This document shows positions 20,301-31,377 of a DNA stretch of 48,782 nt, in pieces. How positions within the stretch are numbered: position 1 is the first letter of the stretch; each line of letters starts with the position of its first letter. The stretch comes from Phoronis australis (taxonomy: Eukaryota > Phoronida > Phoronidae), in assembly GCA_002633005.1 (NCBI GenBank), contig NMRA01001063.1, forward strand, positions 1,520-50,301, read 5' to 3'. The notes beneath the pieces were generated by a model. It did not search any database. It was not told the origin of the DNA and was given only the letters and a program-made list of their open reading frames with translations. A program made the position numbers and the translations under genes.

Positions 20301-22820
20301 GTAAGCTTCATTTAGCTTTAAATAAAGCTAAAAATGGTAGTGTCATGTCCATAGTCGCCGCCAGGCGGGCAGAAGATAACGGTGCCTCTGCTACCGCCAC
20401 TCGCTGTTGCGCCACCGTCTTTACTAGGCCTATATTGCGCGGCCATTCTGGGTGTACAACAATTTTGCGTTTCCTGGTCGTTTGAGTCACCTACCCTCCG
20501 TCGTCACTAATTTTTGCAGCCCCTCCCGTTCGTTTGCACCGCCATCTTTCCTCCGTTGCAACTCCTTTGTACAGATTATGGATTTGAATTCAAAGTTCTT
20601 CACCCACCCAAAGTATAAGGTCATTCAGTCAGCAGGGCTTCCCATCCACCTGTACATCATAGCTACACTGGAAACACCAGAATTCGATATTCAATACGAA
20701 AAACCTCCCGTTTGGTTCAATTCCAGATGACTGCGGTTTCGGCTTGTTCATTCTTTTAAAAGAGTTTTAGTGCTCTTTTTTCCGGCATCATGACTCGCAG
20801 GCCAATTATCTACCACGGTTCAAAGAGTTACTTGGGGGGCGCACCATAGGGGACTGGGGGCTTATAGCCTCTCCACTTTTCTCGGTGCTGCGCCGCCCAT
20901 GCAAAAGCATTCATCAAATTTTACCAGAGAACCGAAACGTAAGGAATCTCTTCGGCTAACATTTATCGCATTTCGTCGGATTAAAGTGATTCGTTTACGA
21001 AAAAAAAATTCAATTACAGAAGCCTAACAGTTCAAAAAATCACCAGTTTGCAGTCCACGATATATTAACTTATTTTAGTCAGTGCTTTATTGTCGTGAAG
21101 CCATCGCTTATGTGGTAATAGTGCCTTGGATCAGATTCCCTGATAATCAGGCCCCTTGACGAGAACGCGAACTGTACATGGCACCGTAAACGGGCCAAGT
21201 TTATAATGATTCTGTCTTTCGTATTATAGTTGGCAATTGTTCAACATTTACCACGTAACTTTATAAAAAGATGTAATAGGCCTATGCAATTATAGTTCTT
21301 ACTCTTCCGTTTGCTGGCCAATAACATTTTTAAAAAATCGAGTGCTGAATTCGCGGGCCACTGAGGAATTACTTGACGTAATCATGGGTTGGCTGCGAGG
21401 TACTCCAGACAGTGTATTTTAGATCTTTTATGCGTGTACTCGCGTTCCGACCAAAGATAGCCGAGTCTGAGATGTCCTCGACTCTCGCGGTATCTCAACC
21501 AATACATGTTGATCCGTGAAAGTCAGATAAGACGCTGTAAATCTCAACTCATAAGGTTGACTTATTAACGCTTCTGAAACCACAGTACATATAAGCTTAA
21601 ATTTCACTATTCAGTTTTGCTCGACAAACATGTTATTGGGAACATTTTTACAATTCCATGAAAATCAATCGATAATGTCGAAAGTATTTGTCATGAAAAT
21701 AGGACGTGGATTTCATTTCCACGAATGCGCCATTATGCTTGAAGACGAGGTGTTGTGTTCAATCTACAAATATTCCTGCATGTTTGGAACATGCGCGCTT
21801 TCACGTTTGCGTTAATAAATTGATACTAAAACCAGGCGTTGTGTCCAAAACAATAATGCTCAACTGTCATTTTTAGACGCCACCAAAGTGCGCAAGTTGT
21901 GAATATTACCTTAGATTACGGATGTTTGAAATACAGATGTCTAAATAAACATTGGAATCACTGCTGTAGTGGGGCGTAGGCGCACGTAGGCGCAGCCAAT
22001 CATCTTTAGGTATTTGAACGTAGCGCCTATGCACCGTAAGTTACGTTCAGTGCTCAAGGTGGTACGGTGGGCTTTGGGCGTCTACTTACCTTTTATTTTA
22101 CCACCACAGAATTAACTAGAACATAGACCTCGGCCTTCTTTCAATAAATTTTCATAATTTATTAGTGGTAGCCCGTCACAGTTTGTGAGATCAATCGTGA
22201 ACTTGAAAATTCGTAGAAATCTTTGTTTACGATAGCCGGTACACTTTGTACACCTCAAGGCTTCGTATCGACAAGTCTATTCATGGCATTATTTCTAACC
22301 TCTTCCTTATTTATTTTCGGTTGTTCGTGAGCACGGCATGTGATACGCTCATGGTGGACACTTGCATAGTATATTTGCTGGCACACGGTTGTTTTGAACC
22401 TGTATGGACTTTCAGTTGTCAATCTCTAGTAACCTGCTTAGACCACTGAGCCATCCATAAACTTCGAGGGAAATATGCCAGGTACCACTTCGATAATTGT
22501 TATGAAGACTAATGGCATTATCGTGCTCCTCCATTTTCCTAGAAGCTAATGAATGACTCAAAAGACCAGTAGCTACCTTCGCGAGGGTCGTAGAATTTTC
22601 TATCTGCAACCTACGGTAAAATTCACTTTTTAGGCCTACAGGAAAACAATGCAGAGACGTTATATTTTGTAGATAACGACCTGCAGGAGCGGGGTGTATA
22701 GCGCTGTTCAGTTTCAGTTTAAGTCTAGCATGGAATGCGCTCAATTCTTTGAAAATGTAGCTGCTAGTTGGGATGTACCAGTGACACTAAGAAATGCGTT
22801 TTTTTTCTTCTTCGTTACAG
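20301..22820. other. Intron 3 of the secreted-protein gene
   Basis: About 2.5 kb with short open frames of 60-110 residues on both strands (for example 20452-20730 plus, 22412-22744 minus), none with a recognised domain. Additional 21-nt microexons could be hidden here and would be missed by eye. Confidence 0.4.
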
Positions 22821-22841
22821 CTCAAGAGTCTACAGATGTTG
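22821..22841 (+). CDS. Exon 4: 21-nt heptad microexon LKSLQML
   Basis: A second 21-nt exon with a very strong acceptor (a run of T and C ending CGTTACAG) and donor TTG|GTGAGT, again phase 0 to phase 0. It has Leu at heptad positions 1 and 4 and a third Leu at position 7. It continues the register of exon 3 and leads into exon 5, which starts LSEMKLE (Leu and Met at 1 and 4). Three successive exons thus keep one a/d register. Confidence 0.58.
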
Positions 22842-23005
22842 GTGAGTTCACTGCCCAATAAAAGAGTTTCGTAATCAAATTTGTTGCCATTGCCGGCTGT
22901 AATTGCATGGTACACACCTCTTAGTTGTTCAACAGTACATTTCATGCACTTGGTCTGTATAGTCACTCGCGACCGTCGGTTCAAATTCCGCTAAAACACC
23001 AGCAT

Positions 23006-23013
23006 AATTCACT
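23006..23013. repeat. hAT target-site duplication AATTCACT (left)
   Basis: An identical 8-mer follows the right end of the element at 24856-24863. Confidence 0.8.
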
Positions 23014-24855
23014 TCAGGGGCGGATCTACGTTTTCAGTAAGGGGGGGTTTAGGATTCCCGCAAAGGTCGAATCCGAGGCACGTGGCGCCGAGAGGGGGAA
23101 GGTCGGGAGGGGGGTTTCCCCCCTCCGTGTAAGACCATTTTTTTGTTTTTGTAGCCAAATAGTGAAATTTCCATGCATCCTGGTAAGTTTCTGGCACTAA
23201 TAACATGTCTCTTGAGTTTTTCTTAAGATAATTTAAAACCCTTCTCGATTTCGTCGCATGAACGTGGCTCACAAGTTTCGTGAAATCATATTTGTGCACA
23301 TCTGGGTATGAATTACGCCACCAGCAAAAATTTTTGTTGGAACATCTGCTTATACACACCTTTTTAGCATACGAAAAGTCGTATATGAAAAAGTGTGGTG
23401 TGTGTGGGGGGTTAGACAACTACCAAATATTCAAGAGCATAAGGAGCACCCGACGGGGAGTAAAACATTGAATANNNNNNNNNNNNNNNNNNNNNNNNNN
23501 NNNNNNNNNNNNNNNNNNNNNNNNNNNNNNNNNNNNNNNNNNNNNNNNNNNNNNNNNNNNNNNNNNNNNNNNNNNNNNNNNNNNNNNNNNNNNNNNNNNN
23601 NNNNNNNNNNNNNNNNNNNNNNNNNNNNNNNNNNNNNNNNNNNNNNNNNNNNNNNNNNNNNNNNNNNNNNNNNNNNNNNNNNNNNNNNNNNNNNNNNNNN
23701 NNNTCAGTTGGCACTAAGCCCCCTGAGGTTACCAAGTCCATTCAAAAGACTTACAGCATGCGCAACTAAATTTGATCCGTTCATCATGGACTACTTCAAA
23801 CCTTGACGATGTATCCCAGGACCCATTTGCATCTCTTGCAATTTTCGAAATAAACGTCCCAGTGTCTGAACGCTTGAAACCCGAAGTACAAACATCAAAT
23901 AAATGCCCATGAGCATGGGCGTTTCGTCGGTTGGGCCTTTCTGCGGAAATTCCCAGTATAGAAAACGGCAGTGGTGCTTATTGCAGGTAGAAAGACGGTA
24001 GGTGTTGAGGTCGGCACTAGGGCTCCTTAGGAGGCCCATTGAACATCGCACGAGTCCCGCAAGACTTTGTTGTGAAAATACAGGCTCCCCGCAATTTCTG
24101 GTACTGTAAACTGTTCGCGAATGCGGTCACTTTGTCAATGTGAGTGCCCCCTTGGTCATTCCTTGTATAGACAAAACTTGTTAGAGTGCATCTTCAAACA
24201 GACTCGCGACCAGACCACGGCGCCCGCCACAATAGCAATTCTTCGGAAAACAAGTTTTTTTCAAAAGTATTACACGTACATGTACACCGTATGATATTGC
24301 GCAAGACAACTTTACTGTACACCACTCAAATTCGAGTTTCAAACGTGTGGGGTGTAATACGATGACACAGCATGACAGATGTGGTAAAAACGTTGCACGT
24401 CAATTCGCCTGAATATCAGGGTTGGGGCACCACAGTATTTCCCTAATCAAATCAAAACATATCTTAGAGTAAAGAAGCTTGTTATCTAAAGAAATCAGCT
24501 ATAGAGCTGCTCTTTCAGCGGTGAATCCATCTAAAATGCTTGGCTACTTCAGAAGTGTCGTCGGAAGCGCGCGCACAATTGATCTCCGGGGTTTTGTCGA
24601 TGAGCCACGAAGACTCGAAACGCGTTGATTTTCATAACAGCAATTCACAATGCAAAAAATATATTTTCAGAGTGAACCCCCCTCCCCCCTCATTTTTTCC
24701 AGGTTGGTTTACTTGGGGTTTACACACGCTGGCGGTGCCGGCGTTTTTGTTTTGCTGGAGACGTTTTTGTTTTGTTTTTTGTTTTTTTAATTTTTGGGTC
24801 CTGGCCCGAGGGGGGGGTTTAAACCCCCTGAACCCCCCCGTAGATCCGCCTCTGA
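23014..24855 (+). mobile_element. hAT-type non-autonomous transposon, copy 1
   Basis: Terminal inverted repeats TCAGGGGCGGATCTACG (23014) and its inverted form ending CCGCCTCTGA (24855) have one mismatch and are bracketed by a perfect 8-bp duplication, AATTCACT. Both features are diagnostic of the hAT superfamily. The interior carries a 229-N gap and no transposase frame. Compared with the inverted copy at 37711-43056 it has about 560 extra bases (roughly 24030-24595). Strand is given as the orientation in which the 23014 end is called left. It lies in an intron of the secreted-protein gene. Confidence 0.82.
23475..23703. other. Assembly gap (229 N) inside hAT copy 1
   Basis: By alignment to copy 2 (37711-43056 with its insertion removed), roughly 800 bp would be expected between the flanks, so the gap size is probably nominal. 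Confidence 0.95.
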
Positions 24856-24863
24856 AATTCACT

Positions 24864-25761
24864 TAACTATCTTAGTGGATAATAGAGCTGTAGTCACTGA
24901 AGACCTTAAAAAAGGAACGCAGGAGAAAAGCTCGGAATCTCCCGAATAGCTCAGCCTATAGCTCACGTCTGCAACAATTTGCCTCCTGGTGAGGTTAAGT
25001 GAATTTGGTTGCTTTCCTTTATCTGGGTATAGTTTCATAGGCGCAAGGAATGTAGTGTGGTCACAAACTTCGCTTGCAGTACATGGCGATATCTTGAGAA
25101 GTGTTGCGACTTCTTGCTTATCGGGTAAGAAATTAATATATGTTAGCCCACGTATAACGCTTACCTGTACTGCGAAAATCCTGACAACATACGGGTGAGG
25201 TGGGCCGAGTACGTAACCGATTACTTTCAACAGCCAATGATTAATTGTTGCGTCACCGGCTGACACCTGACAACGGCAAATTTGTCTCGCAGTCTCATCA
25301 TCATCATGGGTACAACTTTTGCGTTCTTTACTACGAACGTAATGAATAGGGGAGTGAGCATTTTGTTAGTTGTGCGCGGTAATCCGCGTCAAGCAATGAG
25401 CTGATCAGTCGAGTCCGGCAGCTCCACTCGCAGATTGTCGGCCACTTTGGGTCACTTGTGGCGATTGGGGCGCAGAAACCAAACGTCATGCGATGCATCG
25501 CCGGGACACCGAAGAACTTAGAATGACAGTAATCAAATATCACACCATTACCTCTGGGGGGACTTGATGGTTTCAGGTTTAGTTTAATGGTGACTTTGCT
25601 GTCCGACTACTGAAGCAAAAATTCGCTGCCAGTTGAAGTCTTTTGCAGTGACAACCAACCACGTTTATCATTTGGTTGAATGCAACTTATTTCCTTTTCC
25701 TACAATTCGTGTTCAAGAGATAGCGTTTTGATGAAGAAATTTGTCAAACCGATACTTTCAG
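24864..25761. other. Intronic DNA between hAT copy 1 and exon 5
   Basis: Contains a 135-residue minus-strand frame (24859-25266) without recognised domains. No exon fits the gene model here. Confidence 0.35.
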
Positions 25762-25828
25762 CTCAGTGAAATGAAATTGGAAACAACGCCTTATCCAAGT
25801 ACAACGACGCCACCTGCTGTTGACGAGA
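25762..25828 (+). CDS. Exon 5 of secreted gene: end of coiled coil and Thr/Pro linker
   Basis: Acceptor GATACTTTCAG, phase 0 entry. It begins LSEMKLE, continuing the heptad register of the microexons, then passes into a Thr/Pro-rich linker (PYPSTTTPPAVDE) typical of extracellular, possibly O-glycosylated spacers. Donor GAGA|GTAAAG at 25829 leaves phase 1, which fits exon 6. The same frame stays open to 25896 (CTACAG|GTTATT), reading a plausible amphipathic helix (SALQVLLERLSPEEVHALQ). That longer form leaves phase 0 and does not join exon 6 in frame. The frame is well supported; the 3' end is not settled. Confidence 0.5.
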
Positions 25829-26127
25829 GTAAAGTGCAATCTGCGTTGCAAGTTCTGCTGGAAAGGCTTTCACCGGAAGAAGTTCACGCCCTACAGGTTA
25901 TTAATACAAGAATCAAATAAACAAATCGTTCGATTTTCCCAGAGGCTGATTATTCTACTAAAAACTGACGTAGGCTCTCAAACTGCTAAAAAAGTAATAA
26001 TATATTTTCATCTCCTCACTAACATGTATTTCGTTAGCAATTCGATCAAGACCTAGGGTTATTACTGTGTAGTTGGATTTTATTTAAATTTATGCATTTC
26101 CTACCAACAGAATTCCTTGTTTAATAG

Positions 26128-26340
26128 GAGTGGCCAAGTCTTGGATTTATGTTCTCGGTGATGACAATTCAAAGTTTGCAACCTGTCAACACTTTACGCC
26201 AAACAATTTCCCTGGTCTGCCACTGAAATCCAAAAAATCCTCAGAACAAGAGCGTGAGGCCTTATTGACGCAACTGGTCTATTTACAGAGTATTCAACGG
26301 AAGTTGGACGATATCAGTAGGTCGCCAGAATTTTATCCAA
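26128..26340 (+). CDS. Exon 6 of secreted coiled-coil gene
   Basis: A 213-nt, phase 1-1 exon between TTGTTTAATAG and CCAA|GTAAGT. It encodes VAKSWIYVLGDDNSKFATCQ, then a Lys/Ser hinge (LKSKKSSEQ) and a charged amphipathic helix (EREALLTQLVYLQSIQRKL). The residue mix and long open frame are coding-like. No known domain recognised. The KSKK stretch could be a basic processing site if the protein is a precursor, but that is speculative. Confidence 0.6.
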
Positions 26341-26672
26341 GTAAGTTTTACACAAATGTTGCTGTATACGAAATTAGCAAACATCTGTTTTTAGAATATA
26401 AGCAAGCAATTGCAAAGAAACACAAATTTTGCAGAGTTGAGCAAGAAAAATAAGTTGCTTAAAGTGACAAATAAAATTTGACAAATAACGAATATTACAA
26501 AAGAATTATCACATGTTTACTACAAGATGGGCACCGATAGTGAAGGAATGTTTGAAAAAAAGACTGGAGAACATTAATATTAAACACGCTTCTTGTTAAA
26601 ACCCTGTAGGATAAAACGACTCAATCCTTTGAAATATGGTAAGAAATGATACGATTATTTTTCTGATTTCAG

Positions 26673-26798
26673 AAGAAGGAAAACAATCTTTTGGTTCATT
26701 CTATGACAACAACGTGAAAACGGAAACAAAGGAAGAGTCGCGCACCGACCAACATGACGGGCCGCCATTTTCAAATGAACAGCTAAAAGAGGCCTCTG
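26673..26798 (+). CDS. Exon 7 of secreted coiled-coil gene
   Basis: A 126-nt, phase 1-1 exon with a strong acceptor (TTTTTCTGATTTCAG) and donor TCTG|GTAAAG. It joins exon 6 in frame and adds a hydrophilic acidic/basic segment (EGKQSFGSFYDNNVKTETKE, ending NEQLKEAS). The frame remains open beyond the donor until 26998. However, the tail from 26973 is the terminus of an inserted TTAA element, so an unspliced product would be a readthrough artefact. Confidence 0.58.
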
Positions 26799-26972
26799 GT
26801 AAAGTCAAGTTGAGGCGAAGTGACATTTCCGATTTCCCTTGCTCGACTTCTTTGCGTCTACTTGCAAATAGTGAAAATTCAAAGACAAAAATATCAATGC
26901 CACTGCAAGTTTCAAGCAAAGCAAAAGTCACGGCCACTCCTATCTTCACTTTAACCGTCATAGTAGCCTTAA

Positions 26973-28627
26973 AGGAGAATGCCACCCGATTTAATTAGTC
27001 TTTTTTGCCGTCTTAATCGGTCTATATCCACTTCGCCTCTTAAACGGTCGACCTTACCTTGCCAAGAGGTGTCACATTAACCTGTGAGGAAGGTGAGAAA
27101 GGACGCTAGCGACGTCAGTGGTTCATAGGCAGATTGAATGCCGCTATGTTGCGGTGCATCGTTCCCGCTTGTCCGAACTAAGCAGCTACGAGGAAAGAGG
27201 GTATATCGTTTTTTTACTTCCTCGAGAGTCCGAAATGCTTAGGAAGTGGCTCATGGTAGTGAAGAATGAAATGCACGCTGTAAATAACAAGTATTAGGCC
27301 GTGAAACATCTCCGTGTCTGTGGCCTGCAGAAGTCGACAGTGCCTGACGAATGCGGCTTACCAAATAACTCCATACGTTCCGTTGTCTGAGCTTGTACAC
27401 GGCGCCTCTCTAGTATTTCTTCATCACTGTATTCCTGTTCGAATTGATAGCCTGTAAAACTTAACGATCCACCAGCGAAGTCGGGACTGATGAGCTCTAG
27501 CTCGTCCTAAGTCCGGCTTGCGAGTTGCCATGTTGGTGTTTATTACTGAGCGTTCCGTTTCAAAATGAATTATTCTCACCCTAACCAATACTTCTATAAA
27601 ACTGAAACAAAGTCTGTCTCATTAGATGCAATTTGTATTGCCTTTGGAGTGTTCGTGAGTGCAAATGATTTGAGAAGCCAGCAATGAATAAATCACTGCG
27701 TTACCGGCTTTAGGTGCAATAAACCAATTGACGGGACACCGAGGCCGTGTGAGATCATGCTAATTTAGTATTTGCTGGCAGAAACTGTTGTGAAACAACT
27801 CGATTTCCATCCCACGGCCGGGTGTTAGGGGAATCTTTATTTACATTTACATTACTCAAATAATGATTGTCAATGTACAACTTCTGCCCTGACGGTGCTG
27901 TGGCCTAAGCGGAACCTGAATTCGCGGCCGACGAGTAAGTAGATTTGCAGTTTTGTGGCTAATTCACCAACATAATCATGTGCACGTTACTTTGGCTCAG
28001 TAGTATAGTATTTTCTTGACTGGAAGTTTAGTTTCCACTGAACTTTGGCTGGTTTATGTTCGTGATGTGTGATCAGTTTCCGAGACACTGGCCGGGATAA
28101 CGAGTCAATCCGGCCGGCCGCGACGGGCCTGATCGGGCTTCGAGCCATCGGTCAGGATAACAAGCGTTTTGTGTTTAGAACTCAAAAAATCACAAGTCTA
28201 AACAACACAGATCTAGGTTCTCCTGTCTATCTCACGGAAAATACTTCGAAATTATCTCCGAACAGACCCCAAACTCCTGCTACGGACCTCATTGGCCTGC
28301 AGAACTGTGTAGGCTACGGTGTGTCCAATTACCAGTAAATATATTCCGTAAGAGCGAAGTAGAACTCGGTGTATTTTGAAGGGTTTTACATCGAAGTTTG
28401 ATGATTTATCGGTGTTAAACGATGACTTCAAGCGATAAGCTGACACCATTTACCCGTGTTGTGAACTGCTGAACAGACTGCGTGTGAAACCGATGACATC
28501 ATTGGATAATTTCAACACCTCCGTCTGCCGTCAGGTGTCAGGTAACGCAACCGAACGTGTCGTTATTGATTAGAACTACTCGATCTAAATTGATACAAAG
28601 TAGTTTGTTTTTGGGTGGCATGCTCCT
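26973..28627. mobile_element. TTAA-flanked TIR element, non-autonomous
   Basis: The left end AGGAGAATGCCACCC and inverted right end AGGAGCATGCCACCC have one mismatch in 15 bp and are each directly flanked by TTAA (26969-26972 and 28628-28631). TTAA duplications are made by piggyBac and Kolobok transposons. The 1655-bp interior has no transposase frame; the longest is 89 residues at 28069-28338, unrecognised. The AGG start resembles the THAP element at 32461, but the rest of the TIR differs. It lies in the intron between exons 7 and 8. Confidence 0.72.
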
Positions 28628-28631
28628 TTAA

Positions 28632-29289
28632 ACCCGTTTCAAATGAGTGACATTGCCGGCCGAAAGGCTGAGCGCAACCGACGTCTGCCGACATCCAACC
28701 ATTTAGCGAGACAGTCTCGTCCACTTATCGACTCATCCGGAACTCCTTGGGTATGCCTAACCGGTCTCAATTGTTACGCGATTTGCATTCTCAATCCTTA
28801 GTCTGCCTCTCCTTGTGCTCCCTCATTATAACAGAGGAGTGTCGACATCTCGGACGGATAGGTCTAATTTGAACTAGGGCTATAACGAAAATATCCGAGG
28901 TGTTACGAATGGGTCGACTCAACATGTCGTGAAAATCTACATTCCATGAGTCCACTCAATAGCTCAACAAAGGAAAACTTACGAGGATGGCGAAGCAGAA
29001 GTTGTCGAATGCAGAAGTTTTCAACATTGCACGTGTGAATGGCTCCGCCACATATCGTGCTACATAGTTACAAGTTTCGGGAGAGATGTTGCGAAGAAGT
29101 CGAGCAACTTTGCGCCAGACACTTGCAAGTTGGCAGTGTGTGTTTATAGACAGCTCAAAAATGACATTTGAACGCGAAGTCGAAGGACAACTGAATCTCA
29201 TCATGTCCGGATTGTATTGTTTGGACCAAGATGATTTTGACGCAAATTCAGTCGCAATTCACAACTTAAAAAAGTTCTTGGTCAATTAA
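28632..29289. other. Intronic DNA upstream of the Penelope-like remnant
   Basis: Two overlapping frames (82 aa minus at 28956-29204, 67 aa plus at 29086-29289) have no recognised domain. The plus frame ends at the ribozyme boundary and may be a fragment of an unknown gene. Confidence 0.3.
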
Positions 29290-29290
29290 C

Positions 29291-29318
29291 GTTTCGTCTA
29301 TTCATTAGACATCATCAG
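29291..29318 (-). ncRNA. Hammerhead ribozyme core boxes (minus strand)
   Basis: Read on minus: CTGATGA, one extra T, a 5-bp stem GTCTA/TAGAC with loop ATGAA, then GAAAC. These are the two invariant boxes of a hammerhead around stem II. The plus-strand partner at 30591-30618 has CTGATGGA, the same stem with loop ATCAA, then AAAC, so the two copies carry different defects. I could not confirm stems I and III or the cleavage triplet, so activity is not claimed. Confidence 0.5.
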
Positions 29319-30006
29319 GATCATATTCACAAACGACAGCAAGTGCCAACATACAGCTCGATCAGGTAACATCCATAAAGTGAAAAGAGGGATACAGGGA
29401 ATATAGTCAGTCAGAGGCTGGTCATCACCATAGTTGCAGAGTCACTGAGCTCTGCCTGTTATTCAGAGAATCAGTAGCTTGCTGGTTCTGAAAGACCAAC
29501 GATTCTTTAATGCACAGTTCCTCATATAATGTTTTCCGCAGATAATACTAACTGAATTGACTTGGTGATTGTGGAGAATACGGCCCCACTAATGTGGGGA
29601 TAGGTCGTGGTAATATAGTTGGATTACCCGGTTCTTGGTTGAACTGTAGATAGTTGGCTAACAAGGTAGCAACAGCAAGTCAATGGAGAGCAACATAAAA
29701 ACTAACGCAGTCGTTGAGTTTCTACTGACACAAAAAGTTTATTAACTCTAGCTACAGTATATATAGTGAATAGAAATATGTGTATGTTGTGAGAGCAAAA
29801 CAACAACAATATTGAGAGTTCCGGTGATTTCAGCCAACTTCAACATGAATGGAGTCTGGACAGCTGTTTAGCACATAAAGTTTCACTATGACTGGGCACT
29901 GGTCAGTGACATAGTAAACAACAACACAAGAAGTCCGGAATTGTTATATAACATAAATTGTTTTGTTGGGATAGTTGAACGTCGTAGGAAATAATGAAAC
30001 TTGCAC

Positions 30007-30348
30007 TTAATTAACTTCGTGAGAATTCATGACAGTGATTGTTGCTAACACAATGCCTATGCTGCTTTTCTCTGAGCTGTGAAGTTCTTTAAGCCTGTCA
30101 CAGAGGCGTCTCAGTGTGAGAGCGATATAGAATTCCTTGCAGTTGTCACATTCAACCTTATAAAGAACATTGCTATTGTTCAATAAAGGAGTGGGTGACT
30201 TCAGTTTACACAGCATATTGGAAATTTTCCGAAGAGGTTTGAAAGCAACTATCAGTTCAACGGCCAATGAATAAGGCGAGATAATTGACGTTATACCCCT
30301 ACTTGGCCAAGAGAAAAGCAACATATATAGGCATTGTGTTAAGAACAA
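30007..30348 (-). pseudogene. Penelope-like GIY-YIG endonuclease fragment
   Basis: Of 113 residues, the second half reads VLYKVECDNCKEFYIALT and then RRLCDRLKELHSS. This is the pattern of a GIY-YIG endonuclease N-terminus (hydrophobic-Tyr-Lys, a Cys pair CDNC, Phe-Tyr-Ile, then Arg-Leu-x-x-Arg-x-Lys-Glu). In intact Penelope-like proteins this domain follows a reverse transcriptase that is absent here. Upstream residues (PLRKISNMLCKLKSPTPLL) fit the usual linker. The strict YIG glycine is Ala (YIA), and the frame starts inside the inverted arm, so it is a degenerate remnant with no likely activity. Confidence 0.62.
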
Positions 30349-30584
30349 TCACCAAGCCAATTCAGTTAGTATTATCTGCAGAGAACCTAACAAGGAACTA
30401 CTGTACATTAAAGAGTCATTGGCCATTCAGAACCAGCATGCTCCTGATTCTCTGAATAACAGGCAGAGCAAGTGACCCTGCAACTATGGTGATGGACAGC
30501 TACTGACTATATTCTCTGTATTTCTCACTTCACTTTATGTATGTTACCTGAGCTGTATGCTGGAACTTGCTGTCCTTTGTAAAT

Positions 30585-30620
30585 ATGATCCTGATGGAGT
30601 CTAATCAATAGACAAACGTT
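30585..30620 (+). ncRNA. Degenerate hammerhead-like copy in right arm (plus strand)
   Basis: CTGATGGA, stem GTCTA/TAGAC, then AAACG. The conserved CTGATGA has A-to-G at its last base and the GAAAC box lacks its G. It corresponds to the minus-strand copy at 29291-29318. Confidence 0.45.
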
Positions 30621-31305
30621 GATTGAACATGAACTTTTTATTTGTGCGGCAATCGTCCGGTTTTTAATCTTACTGTTGCCAAAAACTGATTTAATTCGCA
30701 ACTTGCCATGTATGTCGTCTCATGACGGCGACATCTCGTTGTTCCCAACTTGTTCGGTTTTATAGCCCAACAACATGTCGGGAAGTTTACCCCCGATCAA
30801 AATTTGACGTGGAATTCAGCAATGCTATTGGTTTAAGCTCAAATATGTTATATCTTAACTTTTATTTTGATCAGCCCAGCCCAGTCAGGCTAGATACGAT
30901 CTGATCGGAGATTAGAGCAATTATCGAACAAAATAGCACAAGCCCTCCAACCATAAATGCCGGTATGGAGTTAATCAGTCGTGTAAGATATTGGCTACGG
31001 GGGTAAACTTCCCAACTTGTTGTTAGGCTATAGAATCGGACAAATTGGGAGCAACGGGATGTCGCCTTCATGTGTCGTCTTTTCCTGTTTTTACATTCTC
31101 TTCTATCCTCGCTGCGTTAATCTGAAGGCTTGGCTCAGAACTAAAAAGGGCTACAAACATTTATTAACACTAGTTTTGCTAGTCTCGGCAAATGTCCACA
31201 CTTCGCTTACAATTAATGAAGATTTCTCAGTAATAGGTTTTCGCTTTTTGTAGTTTAGATAAAACCATCGAGTCTTTTAAATTTAGTAAATATCTTATCT
31301 TACAG

Positions 31306-31377
31306 AAAAACGAGTAGACGGACCTCTCAATTTTAGTTCACTCACAGATGAAAATACAAAGTCCGCTGATAGGCAAC
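31306..31377 (+). CDS. Exon 8 of secreted coiled-coil gene
   Basis: A 72-nt, phase 1-1 exon between ATCTTACAG and CAAC|GTAAGT. It encodes a polar segment (KRVDGPLNFSSL, TDENTKSADRQ). It joins exon 7 in frame. The KR at the start is a possible dibasic processing site but no amidation motif follows. Strong splice sites on both sides are the main support. Confidence 0.6.

Larger units (their letters stand above)
29290..30625 (-). mobile_element. Penelope-like retroelement remnant with inverted terminal copies
   Basis: A minus-strand frame with a GIY-YIG-like endonuclease end (30007-30348) is flanked by two roughly 280-bp arms in opposite orientation (about 29290-29570 and 30345-30625). Both carry the same sequence, from CAATCACCAAG to hammerhead-like boxes near AAACGTT. 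Penelope-like elements are known for a C-terminal GIY-YIG domain, pseudo-LTRs, frequent inverted partial copies and hammerhead ribozymes, all seen here. The reverse transcriptase is missing, so the copy is 5' truncated and dead. Confidence 0.68.

Noticed and set aside
20452-20730. A 92-residue plus frame containing a somewhat coding-like segment from an internal Met at 20578.
   Set aside because: No domain, no matching splice sites with the gene model, and it lies in intron 3. It could be a fragment of an unknown element.
22960-22995. T-arm-like GGTTCAAATTCC suggesting a tRNA.
   Set aside because: No acceptor stem, D-arm or anticodon arm can be placed around it.
26799-26998. Extension of exon 7 to a stop at 26998 as the natural C-terminus.
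   Set aside because: The last codons lie inside the terminal repeat of an inserted TTAA element, and a good phase-1 donor is at 26799.
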